Shown here piece by piece: positions 10,256 to 22,706 of a DNA stretch of 64,000 bases. The notes beneath the pieces were generated by a model. That model made no database searches and was not told where the DNA came from. It worked only from the letters and a program-made list of their open reading frames with translations. Position numbers and translations under genes: made by a program. Each line of letters opens with the position of its first letter. Within the stretch, counting starts at the first letter, position 1. The stretch covers positions 434,001 through 498,000 of the forward strand of contig NC_012862.1 in assembly GCF_000026945.1 (NCBI RefSeq), read 5' to 3'. Origin of the DNA: Candida dubliniensis CD36 (lineage: Eukaryota; Ascomycota; Pichiomycetes; Serinales; Debaryomycetaceae).

Positions 10256-12354
10256 ATGTCCGAGGTATCCAACAAAAATCAAGAGAATAAGGAATTATTC
10301 TATGCTGATATCGACGCTCCAATCGTTGTGTTATCTGCTTTAAAACATTTTGAGGCATTATCATCCAAGAATGCTAAAAGTATGCCCATTATTTGTCAAG
10401 GGCACCCTTTGAAGGAACAAGAGCCGTATTAAGATCAGTTTCCCCAGAAAGTGAACCAATTTATGATATGATTTTAACTATTCACGCTAAATTGGGAACT
10501 CCAAAATCTGTCGAAGAGTATCAACAAAAATTGGCACCATTGACCAAACAAGATGTTCAACATTATTTGGAGTATACCTTACAATTTTTGGCTAATGCTG
10601 GAAACTATAAATCATTTGGAGACAAAAAGTATCCCCTGTTTAGAACCAGAAACTTTTGATAAATTGATCAAAATTGTCGACGATACTAAAGTTTCTGAGT
10701 TATATAACAAGGTCAAAGAAGCATTGTTCAGTACAGAAAAGGGTTTGTTGGGCTATGCCGAATCTGGCCATTTATCCAATTACTACCCTAACAGTGAAAC
10801 TATAACCAAAAATGAAATTAATCTGGTTAATCAGTTACTTGCTGAAAACGGTATAATGCCAGAAAATACTAGAGTAGAGAAGAAATCTGATTCTGAATTC
10901 ACAGTTCATGTTGCATCTTCGGAAACCACTAACAAAACAACTTATTACCCAAAAGACAAATTAACATCCAAGGATGGTAAAATCAATGTCACTTTTAAAT
11001 TTGGTGATCATCATGAACAATTTCAAAAGATACTTGAAAACTTAAACAAGGCATTACCATATGTTGCTAATGAAACTCAAGAAAAACTACTCAAATATTA
11101 CATTGAATCATTTTCAACTGGGTCAATGAATGCACACAAGCAATCACAAATTGAATGGGTCAAGGATTTGAAACCTGAAGGTGAGTCCAACATTGGTTTT
11201 ATTGAAACTTACAGAGACCCATCTGGAGTTAGAGGAGAATGGGAAGGGTTAGTTGCCATAGTGAACCACGAAAGAACAGCTAAGTTTAGTAAGTTGCTTG
11301 AAAATGCCAGTACATTTATTAAAGAATTGCCATGGGATAAAATTTATGAAAAGGATACATTCACTCCACCTGATTTTACTTCCTTGGAAGTGTTAACTTT
11401 TGCTGGTTTAGGAATACCAGCAGGTATTAGCATTCCAAACTATGATGATGTCAGATTAAACTATGGGTTCCAGAATGTTTCTCTTGGTAACGTATTGTCG
11501 GCGATCCCAAAAATCCTAAACAAAGAGAAGTTATCACATTTATTGGAGATGATTTACAAGACGAATTCAAAAAATGGCGTGACGAAGTTTTTGAAGTTCA
11601 AGTTGGTTTGCATGAATTATTAGGTCATGGAACCGGGAAATTATTACAAGAGACTTCTCCAGGAAAATTTAACTTTGATAACAAAGATGATAGAATCAAG
11701 TCATGGTATGGACCAAACGATACTTGGAGTTCATTGTTTGGTACAACTTCTGGATCATATGAAGAATGTCGTGCTGAGTTGGTTGCATTATGTTTAATTT
11801 TGAAAAATCCAGACCAAGTATTCCCTATTTTTAACATTGAAAACAAGGATGATCAAACCATAGTCAAATTTATTTCTGCATTATTGATGATAAGAGCTGG
11901 TTTAATTGGGTTAGAATTTTGGGATCCTTCTTCTTCTAAATGGGGACAACCACATATGCAAGCTCGTTTTGCCATCATGAAACAATTGCATAAAGCCAAT
12001 GTCTTTAAATTTGAATATTCGAACCCAGATTATTCTGATTTGGAAATTGTGGTTAACACATCTAAATTGGACGATGGTACTGCTGTTGATGCTTTGGGTG
12101 AGTTCTTATCTAATTTACATATTTTCAAGAGCACTGGTGATGTTAAACAAGGGTTAGAATATTATTTGAACAAATCACAAGTTGATCCAGAATATAGCAG
12201 ATTTAGGGATGCTGTGTTGAAACAAAAGAAACCAAGAAAGATGGTCATTCAAGCTAATACTTTTTTCAATGAAACCACCGATGATATCGATGTTGTTGAA
12301 TATGAAGAAAGTGAAATTGGTATGATTCAAAGTTATTACGATAGAAAGGTTTAG
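10256..12354 (+). pseudogene. Dipeptidyl peptidase III (M49 metallopeptidase), three frameshifts
   Basis: Zinc exopeptidase that removes N-terminal dipeptides from short peptides in the cytosol. The ATG at 10256 opens MSEVSNKNQENKELFY in frame 2. The frame shifts near 10375 in an A run, where YAHYLSRAPFEGTR continues in frame 1; near 10625 in another A run, where IPCLEPETF continues in frame 2; and near 11500, where DPKNPK continues in frame 1. The last segment carries the M49 zinc motif HELLGHGTGK at 11611 and the second motif EECRAE at 11761, and ends at TAG 12354. The span of 2,099 nt is one base short of a multiple of three, consistent with two single losses and one gain against a ~699-aa protein. 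Neighbouring long genes are unbroken, which argues for true decay, but homopolymer sequencing errors could explain two of the three breaks. Confidence 0.88.
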
Positions 12355-13684
<1,330 letters not shown>

Positions 13685-13834
13685 TAGCACCATTCATAAC
13701 ATCGTATCTCCTATCCCCCAGAATATCGTATCCTATACATAATATACAAGTAATATATATCAAGACCTTTTAAGCTAGCACACAAGGTTTTATAATCAGC
13801 TTTTGAAGACCAATATAATACAGCAGCAACTTAT

Positions 13835-14055
13835 TATTTGTTTTTATCTTTTTTAATTCTTTTTTATATTCTTTTATCTTTTTTGATCGTTTTTGATCTT
13901 TTTTCTATTTTTTCATGTCTTATATTATACTTCTTTATAGCTTGTTTTATACTCTTATGTCTTTTTTTATATTTGTTTTGCATTTTTGCATATTTTTTAT
14001 TTTGTTTTGCGTTTTTGCATCTTTTTTTGTTCATTTTCATTTGACAGTTTGACAA
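13835..14055 (-). pseudogene. Ty3/gypsy gag N-terminal remnant in RB2 copy 1
   Basis: A Lys-rich coiled-coil frame containing KRHKSIKQAIKKY and HEKIEKRSKTIKK that matches the start of the gag-like frame at 34098-34556 in copy 2. Copy 1 runs from here directly into the sequence that in copy 2 lies beyond the whole gypsy element. It is either the scar of an internal deletion or the ancestral RB2 segment captured as gag. Not functional. Confidence 0.5.
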
Positions 14056-14269
14056 TATAGCATCTTTTATAAATTATTAAGCAATACCTTGGTAATATAT
14101 TGATTCAATAGTGAATGTAAGGATAGGTTTTAATTATAATAGCAGCTTCAGCAGGGAACTTCAATTTCTAGGGAGGTTTGTATTTAATATTAATTGGACA
14201 GTTTTATACGTGATTGGACAGTCAGTTTTAATTTCTTCTTGACGTGAATTTATGACTAGGGAAAAGTAA

Positions 14270-15240
14270 TATATCAATTTCCAAATCTACTTCAGGAGTC
14301 TAATAATATAACAAATCTATTATGCATTTTGTTTTTGATTTTTTATATTTGATTATACTTTTTTTAGTTTTGATTTTGTATTTTTTTGCATAATGTGCTC
14401 CCACAAGTATTCAAACAATAGGTTCCAGGCAAGTTAAAAGAATCAGTTTATGGAATTGGCTTTAAAATCAACATGAGGAGTCTTATCCGATATACCATTA
14501 GTTATACTATGCGTCTTTTTAATTTGTATTTTTTTGATTTTGATTTGCATTTTATATTTGTATTTGTGTTTTTAACCGCATATTGTGCTCCAATAAAAAT
14601 TCAAGTAACAGTGGAAAGAGCCTTGGTTATTCAGCTACTTTCTGAATGGACATGGATTTGGTAACACGCTTTAGGAGTCTTTTAATTCATAACAACAACT
14701 TTATTATGAGGTTTTTTATGCTTTTTTTTTTGTTTTTGTTTCATTTTTTTATTATTTATTTGGTTTCTTTTCCTCATAATGATGCTCCAATAAATATCCA
14801 AACGATAGTTTCTCCCTGCATGCTTTGGATCTGCCATGAATGGATGTAGTTTCAATAGCGGTTCCAGGAGACTTGTTTAATATGACAATACTTCTATTAT
14901 GTGTTTTTTTTTTTAGTATTCTTTTCATTTTAATTTATATTTTTATATTATTGATTTGTTTCTTTTCCACATAATGATGCTCCAATAACAATCCAAACAG
15001 CAGCAGTGAATAGCGCCATGGTTATCCATATTGTTACCTGATGATGTTGATTTTATTAACCGCTTAAGGAGTCTTATTTTATATAACAATAACCCTATTA
15101 TGCGTTCTTTTTTTGTATTTTTTTTTAATCTATTATTTATATTTTTATATTTTTGATTTGTATTTTTAATCGCATAATGATGCTCCAACAAGCTTCCATA
15201 TAAGAGATAAGATTCCTGGTTCCTTGAATGAATGAAATGG
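14270..15240. repeat. Imperfect ~195-bp tandem repeat within RB2 copy 1 (5 units)
   Basis: The motif CATAATGATGCTCCAATAA and variants recur at about 14389, 14578, 14776, 14970 and 15172 (spacings 189, 198, 194 and 202 bp). Each is preceded by a T-rich block and followed by an AGGAGTCTT-like word. Copy 2 has four such units (about 34967-35640); one unit corresponding to roughly 14356-14527 is missing there. Confidence 0.8.
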
Positions 15241-16149
15241 ATTTTGAAAGTTGATTGTAAATGAAAAGAAGAAAAAAAAGTGGTGGAAAGTTGCAAAAAA
15301 AAACTGGCGCCAAAGGGAGTTTATATAGTTTTGTAAATTTTGTCGCAAATATAAAGAATTATTTAGTGTAGCAAATCAAAATTGGTTGCAAAACCTTTCT
15401 GTGTAAAGTTGAAAATAACTGGCAGCGGCAAATTTCAAGTAAGGTAGAATACGCTTAATAAACCTATTTGTATTCATTAGAACAGTATTTGAAGCAGATT
15501 ACAGTGATTTTCTTGTTTAGAAAGCACAATAAAACAAAATGAACTGATCATACAAGATTTAGAAAAGTGAAGTTTAGCAGTAGTAGTAATAGTCAGAACT
15601 ATGACAGGTATCTAGTGATTCTATAACACTAGAGCCATGTCTTCTGAATAGAAACAATGAACCCTTGAACGTTTCAGATCCGTTGTAGAACTAACATGGT
15701 TATATGAACAACACTTATTCTCTTTAGTGTATAAATTACCGCCAAAGCGTCAATGAATTTCATATCACCCACAAATAAGATATACAAAAATATGGATGTC
15801 TTTTAACGTGTGGTGTATCGCAATATCAGCCACAATTGAAAAATCCAAGGAAGGTCAAGGGTATCTGCAACCATTTGAAACAAACAAGCATCGGTCCATA
15901 GATGTGAAAGATACTGTACTGACAAGACAGCAAACAACTACCTCTTGCTATACAATAATTCACCACAAAAGATGTCCATTCGTATTCTTGTATGTGCATA
16001 TTCACAGATATTGGTGATGATAATAAAGCATTCATTAGTTTGTCTCATGCCCGTTATTTGACAACTGGAGTAGTCAATCATGTTTGTTTAGTGAAGTAAA
16101 TAATGTAATAATATTAGTCATTAATCTCTTCATTATAAAACAGTCACTT

Positions 16150-17237
16150 CTATGATATACTCGACAACACAGCCAAAGTAGAAGTAAACAATTCATTACC
16201 AGTTAACTCATCACTCTCAGTATTCCCTAAAAATTGAGATGGCTCTCTATTCCCACTTCCAATTCCCTGTTCAGTAATAAAAACCTTGCGAAAAGATACA
16301 AGTAAAAGGTCATCTATTCTAGTAATTTTGGTTCCACTCTGTTTTCTCATATATAGTTCATTCAAGTGCGTTTGCAATGGTTGAAATACACTTAGCACGT
16401 AAAACCTGATATAATTATTATAATATCTCCATGCGTTCAATATCAAAGTTTGTAAAGATACTTCCGATGGCTCGGCAGTTTGTAAGTTGTGACTCAATAC
16501 TGTCATCAATTTCTCAAACAAATTTGATAACTGTCTGTAATCAAAGTCATCCACCTTACCACGGCCCAAACTTGATACACTTGATCTTGTTTTCAGTCTA
16601 AAACTTTTATCGTGATCTAATGGTGCTCTTTCATTGGGCTGGTGTAAACAAAAGCTCTCTTTTACAAAATTTGCAATCTCTTCCACATTTGCATTCAATA
16701 TTGGACGCATGCTTACCTTTCGACCAGAATCGGATGCGGAAAAGGATGGGGTGAATAGTGGTTTCAAGTAATGATAAAGGTTCGAATATATCTTACTATC
16801 TTTTTCGTGATCTAATTCACTTTCATATATGCCCAATCCAACTTCTGTTTGATGATACGACTGTCTTGATTTTTGGAAATCTTCAATTTCTGGGCAGTCT
16901 TCAACCTATTGCCACTCTTGCTTGATTCAGATGGAGACGCAGATTCTCGAAGTGTCTTTGGGGAGCTATCATCATCGCTTGGAGAATGATAAATTGAAAT
17001 GTTAGATGATGACTTATTTTTAGTGAATAGCCTGGATAAAGCATTGCTTGTTTTAGTGGTTGAGTTAGTTAAGTTTGACGAAAACGAGGTGTTCGTATTT
17101 AATTTTCTCAAGGTGTTGAAATCGACATTAGCAATTTGTGAACGTGAAGGAGCACCATGTGTTTTTGTGGATGATGAAGCATTCGACTATTTAAATATCG
17201 ATGAACTCGGTGATTCTTGATTAGGAACTTCAGACAT
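16150..17237 (-). pseudogene. FGR6-like gene, copy 1 (in-frame stop and frameshift)
   Basis: The minus-strand ATG at 17237 begins MSEVPNQESPSSS. An in-frame TAG follows at 17187-17189 (codon 17). The same frame continues through a Ser/Thr/Asn-rich segment to about 16905, where the coding signal moves to another frame ending at 16150. Total span is about 362 codons. The C-terminal part (LNAWRYYNNYIRFYVLSVFQPLQ, then DDLLLVSFRKVFI) looks to me like the HbrB domain of Bit61-type TORC2 subunits; this is an inference from pattern only. The gene lies in the RB2-like unit, where FGR6 family members, linked to filamentous growth, occur in C. albicans. A shorter copy is at 36539-37085. It is broken here unless expressed by readthrough and recoding. 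Confidence 0.65.
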
Positions 17238-19469
17238 TGTGTAATACTACACAAGTTTCACGATTTTAAGAATGTTTGAATAAAGTAGTGTGGTGGCTGC
17301 CGAGCCTTGTTTGCTCCTTATAAATGATTCAAATTATGGAAATCTAACAAAGATTCACGCAAGGGATAGCTGAATTAGTAGTGGTACATGCTTATAATGA
17401 AAGGGTGCCAACAAAAAGCTCATCTTCAAAGTTGAACTCAAGTTTTGACGAGTCTCTTTTCTATTTGGCTGTTATACGCGAAACCAGTTGTCGTGGATGA
17501 CACAATACCATTGTCAGTACTTTCAACACGGTTCTTATTTAAAGTGCATATCCATTCAAAACTGTGCAAGAATGAAGCTTTACAATGAGTGTATTAATAC
17601 ACTTTGGAGTAATAAGATTTATATGTCTTCATTGTGTATTCCCGTCCATGTTAACCGTCTAAAGTTACAGTTGTTTGATTGCTCAAGTTTTTTCTACTTG
17701 AAACTTCCCCTATACGTTTAGCTGAGGAGAAAGAGTGCCAATGAATGTGTAGGAATACCCACCTATGTCATAGCTACGATCAGTCTTTATGAGCTACTGA
17801 AGTGTTGAGTGTAAATGTACAAATTAATGTACCTCCAAACATTATTGAATTCAAGGCAATTTCGAGAATTTCTGAGTTGTGTATATTTCTCAAATTCCCT
17901 CGTCAAAGTGATAAACCGTCACTCCTATTTTATGTAGAATAAGCTTATTTATGTACAACATTCCCTAGTTGGCGTGTATCTTTCTCAATAGTAGTAGTTA
18001 TGTTAAGAGTTTTCGTGTTTACTCAGGTGAGATATTCGTGACGTAGATTACACAAAAATAATTTGTATGTCGCGTTTTTCTTGATAATCACCAATGGTGT
18101 TTTGTAAAATTGTATCTTGTACGATCAATGAAGAATACACCAGAAGTTAGACAATTTGAGCTATAAGTCTTAATCAAAGTTATCTGGTGTGTGTCCAGTA
18201 ATATCAGAAGCTATTGGAGATACTTGGCTAAGTAAAATAAGTGTAGAGTCTGGCTATCTTGGTGACTAGTTTGGATTAATTATTTGCAACTACCAATTTT
18301 GTGTCACATATTTTTAATTCTACATTTTTTTATATTTTGCAAAAATATTGAACCAAACTTTACTTCAAACTTTCTACAATAGTTGAATTTCTAACTCGTT
18401 GTGTCTATTTCCTCTATAACACCTCCTAAAAAGAACCATTCAACTGTTTGGCTATTAAATAACATTACCATCAATATTTTGAGTCCACAAAGGTTCATTT
18501 TGATGCTCAAATATGGCCATCAAATACTAGTCCACGTGAGATAGTCATACAATTTGAGTCATTGTCACAAGATGATTACGAGTCATCCATGCCTAAATGG
18601 TTAAAACACTACTAATGTTATGCACTACCTGTGGCCATCACACGATGAATACGTGTACTCTTCATTTCCAATTACGTGTTTGTTTACATTTTCTCTTCCT
18701 CTTATGACACGCACAGAAATGTATCAACACGACAAACATTCATCCCTTTTGACCCACCACATTTCTTTTCCAAATAGTTCAAACTACTGAAACCAACAAA
18801 ATGGTAGTATTTCACTTTCTTATAATTTTTAATAGCTAACACTGCTAAACAATTTCAGGCAATCTGTGTGTATATAATTACCAAGTGACTGACATACTCA
18901 GAAGTACTAACTGTTTTCAGATATAAAGTACCAGTAAGTTCTTTCCAAATGAATTAGAATAGTTTATTCTACCGAAATATTTTGGTCATTTCCGGATTAG
19001 AAACTATTACCACATACCTTACATCCAAGGAGGTTCCCATTTATTGGACATTCATATAAATCAGCATAATGAAAACCACTGACACACATAGCACTCCCAT
19101 TGAGAGACAACACCTTCGAGATGATCCACATATAGAAAGAAATCAACTTGGTTTATTTCCACCTAGATACACACACTAAAAACTCCTGAAACATTTAGGA
19201 TATTTTCCTATTAATGACAATTTCAAGTTAATTCACACACAAGAAACTACTCACTACTTTCAGGAACCAATTGCTAGTACTTTATTTCTAGTTAGAACTC
19301 TTCAAGGTATTTCAATGGGTCCAATAATTTGGAGATGTGGCATATATATTGGTTTAATGCGATATCATTATGGCTACAGGATGGCATTTTTTATACATAC
19401 TTCTATTCAAACTCATTACAGTTAAATTTAAAACTCATGCTGGATATCACAGAATCATAAATAGACAAC
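17238..19469. other. Unique-looking, gene-free part of the MRS before the 172-bp array
   Basis: About 2.2 kb of AT-rich DNA with stops in all frames; the longest frame (77 codons, 17488-17721) has no family features. It probably corresponds to the RB2/RPS junction and the non-tandem part of RPS. No second copy was noticed in this window. I see no gene. Confidence 0.5.
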
Positions 19470-21060
19470 TTAATCGTTAAATTGAACCAATTTCACAACA
19501 TGTAAATTATGTAAACACACCTGTTCATTCCCTTATAAAAACGGCCTTTTTTATTGTAGCATCTCTAATAATTCGCCTACCTCAGTCACTGTTTGTGTGC
19601 ATAATAGAGATTTGTCTTGGCTTCAAAATGGTGTTGGTTTGGTCGTTGTAGCGCATCTATTGGTCGAGCAGTAGTCAAAACTAAAATCGGTGTGTTTCTT
19701 AACTATGGCCAAAACGGCCTTTTTTGTCCCACAGCTTTCATCTAAATAGGTTTTCAAACAGTATCTAACGGCTTTGGTACTCACATTTTGTGGTTCCAAA
19801 TCGGCACTAGCCTTACCATTTACTCGTCTATACTCGATCTTCTGTCAACAATAAACCACTATTTTGACCCTTAACTATGGCCAAAACGGCCTTTTTTGTC
19901 CCCCAGTATGCAGTTGGATACCGTTTCTAACAGTTCTCATGGGGTTCGTAGTCAGAACACGTGGCTACAAATCGGCACTAGTTTGACTTTTGTAGCGCTT
20001 CTATTCGTCGCATTGTTTTGACTGGACATAACTGCAATTTCCTTAACTATGGCAAAAACGGCCTTTTTTGTTCTACAGGTCCTGTTTAAAGACCTTTTTC
20101 AATGGCTATCTCGGTGTTAGTAGTTACATCCTGTGGCTACAAATCGGCACCAGTTTGATCTTTGTAGCGCAGAAACTGGTAATTTGGTGGCTCGCGGATC
20201 AAAATGGTTTTTTCTTAACTATGGCGAAAACGGCCTTTTTTGCTCTACAGGTCCTGTTTCAACACCTTTTTTAACGGTTCTTTCAGTGATAGATAGTTAC
20301 ATCCTGTGGCTACAAATCGGCACTAGTTTCACCTTTGTAGCATCAATACTCGTTGATCCATTCTTCGCCAACCAAAACACGGAGATGGACCACCAAAATA
20401 TTTTCTTTAATAACTCCTCCAATTCTCAGCCGATTTAAACCAAAGTTATACCCAATAATCTAGATTGATGTCGGTTCAGATCGGCCCTAGTCTGGTCTTT
20501 GAAGACGTCCTTGTTCACCAGTAATCGCTGTTTTTCCAAAATGCCCTGCGCACGACTTTTCTGGCCATCTCGCACTTTTTGCCCTCCAACAATGAAAACA
20601 CCATTGATCAAATCAATACTCTCGGTTCCAAACTCCATAACCTTCCTCTACAAATCGGCACCAGAGCCCCCAAATTCTGACTTCAATTCGTTGATCTACA
20701 GAAGGGGGGTGCTCTTAACTATGGCAAAAACGGCCTTTTTTGTCCCAGAGAACATGCCACAACTGATCTTTGGATCGGTTATGACGGCTTTAACAATGTT
20801 CATGTTTGGCTACAAATCGGCACCCATTGGGCAGTTTTACTGCTCCAACTGGTTGTACCATTACAAACGGAGTTTACGAGCATGCTCTTAACTATGGGCA
20901 AAACGGCCTTTTTGCTCATACAGCTCCCAACTAAATGCCGCTACTAAACATACTCTCGGTTTCAACAACCACAACTGTAGCCTACAAATCGGCACCTGAT
21001 TGGCTCTTGTAGCACCCCTCTACCGCCCACACTTCAATTTCCATCCTTAACTATTGCGGA
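19470..21060. repeat. RPS-type 172-bp tandem repeat array with SfiI-like sites (about 9 units)
   Basis: The core AACTATGGCCAAAACGGCC recurs with the site start at 19707, 19879, 20051, 20223, about 20723 and about 20896, plus degenerate units near 19534, 20395, 20565 and 21053. The first four well-preserved units are exactly 172 bp apart. A second landmark, CTACAAATCGGCAC, lies about 100 bp into each unit (about 19970, 20140, 20310, 20648, 20812 and 20983). GGCCNNNNNGGCC is intact only at 19707-19719 and 19879-19891. A 172-bp repeat with SfiI sites is the hallmark of the RPS part of the Candida MRS. Confidence 0.9.
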
Positions 21061-21067
21061 AATGATT

Positions 21068-21402
21068 TTGTGGTGTTTTTTTTTTGGTGGTCAATACCCT
21101 AGGATTTGGGAAATATCAATGTTTCTTGAATACTGGGTGTGGTATACTTGATTTATTGTGTTTCAATTGATTTTATGATACTTCTAGACTCTGCCTATCA
21201 TGTGATAGTAATAACATTATGTAGAGATGAAAACTGATTATTTTAATGATATCTGTAATATTAACTATGGGGAGGTGGTAAGTTGGTAGCATATTTGTTA
21301 AAATCGGTGGTGAAATATTTCAATCTGCAATATCTCACTCAATTTTTTATCGATCGTTTTCAATCTGAGATTGAGACTTGATTGATAATTAGGCTAGAAA
21401 AT
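21068..21402. repeat. 335-bp direct repeat bordering the RPS array (copy A)
   Basis: It begins in a T tract, then AATACCCTAGGATTTGGG, and ends CTAGAAAATGGG. It recurs with few changes at 37589-37916, where it borders a solo LTR instead of the array. It marks the array-distal edge of the RPS and the start of the HOK-like stretch. Confidence 0.9.
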
Positions 21403-22706
21403 GGGAGGTCTGGGTGTGCATGGGAGGACTATTGAGTGTGTTATTGTGTCCTCTCTGTTGCGTCTCATTCTTCCTAAGTCACGGAGTTAACATGCAAGTA
21501 TATGCAGAAAATGCAGGATTTTGTATGGAAAAAGTCACGTGACCAGGCCGGAGTTAAGAAAGTCGTGTGCCCGTGCTCAAAATACATACAAATTTTAGGC
21601 AAATTCGGACATAAACATGCAAGTTTCATGCAAGGTTCGGAACTAATTTCTCCCATGCATAATGGTTTTTACTAGGATTTTTTTGGGTATTTTTCTGGCG
21701 TCTATTATTTTTTCTCAAGCCTAATTTCTTAGAATCTTTTCTTACAACCAATTTCTTACAACCTTTTCTTACAACTTTTTTTTTACAACCAACTTTATCA
21801 ATCTCATTAGTACACAACAAGTTATATTGAAACACCTCAACTAGCACAACATAAATCATTCAATCAATTGTTTATTCAAGTTTAGATCCCTATGAGAATG
21901 TATTAATAGTCCCATTGACGCCATGAGTTGTAAATTGTTGTGATAGCGGTTAGTGGTTTCCAGTTTTCTGTGGCCGGATATCAGACTTAGCTACTTCAAT
22001 TAAGAGAATGAATAGGATGATAGTGAATTAATAGTGTTTGAGAGTTAGAGAGATACTTAGTCAATGGCGTCAAGTAATTATTGGTCATTTGTTGTTGTAT
22101 TGCTTTTAAAGAAGTCCCCATTATTTTAGACGCTGGTCGGTAAATCTACCTAATAGCCATATTTCAATGAAATTAATAAATGTACAATGGAAATGTACTT
22201 AGGATTAATGAATTTAACAGAACTAGCCACTTTTGGTATTGGTGTCATAGTCATCTACCGGGTTTAGTTTATCAGTTGTTCCAGATTATTGTCTTTCTGA
22301 AAATAGGTTTAATTATTTTAATGAGTGAAGCTGGATAGTACTAATGGTTAAACGGATTTTATTTACTTATTGATAGGGATGTTTATGATGCACACCTAGG
22401 AATCATTAAATGAATAAAGATTGATTTAATTCTCATTATTAGAAGTCCAGGATTATGAGTGAAACTATAACAAGTTCTTGCTATTGGTTGTCTCAAAGCA
22501 GTAATTGATATCCTCAACAAGTATTTTATTAGTAATCGGTTTTTTGACTTTTGGGATCTATGGTTTGTTGAGTAGTTGCCATATTTGGAACATCATGATT
22601 GATATCTTGAAATCACTTTAATTATTTTATTAGAGATTGAAATTTGCCAAATCATTGATTAAAAAAGGAATTCGATATTTAAGTTTCATTAGTTTTTGTT
22701 AAAAAC
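21403..22706. other. Gene-free HOK-like stretch
   Basis: AT-rich DNA with frequent stops. It includes a short set of near-repeats of TTTCTTACAACC(AA) at about 21740-21790. No coding or RNA feature is supported. Confidence 0.45.

Larger units (their letters stand above)
13685..17237. repeat. RB2-like unit of the major repeat sequence, copy 1
   Basis: 13685-13845 recurs at about 28925-29095, and about 13860-16705 recurs with high similarity at about 34430-37085, so two direct copies of one unit are present. Copy 1 lacks the ~5.3 kb of Ty3/gypsy sequence that separates the two parts in copy 2. It contains a gag-like remnant, a ~195-bp tandem repeat block and an FGR6-like gene; FGR6 genes are known to sit in RB2 of the Candida albicans MRS. 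The link to the 172-bp SfiI array downstream supports the MRS assignment. Confidence 0.75.

Noticed and set aside
20068..20891. ORFs of 67-130 codons inside the 172-bp array
   Set aside because: They arise from the repeated unit in different frames, with no consistent protein across units.
19470..21060. CRISPR-like array (regular 172-bp spacing)
   Set aside because: The whole unit is repeated, not a short repeat with unique spacers, and the organism is a yeast; it fits RPS.
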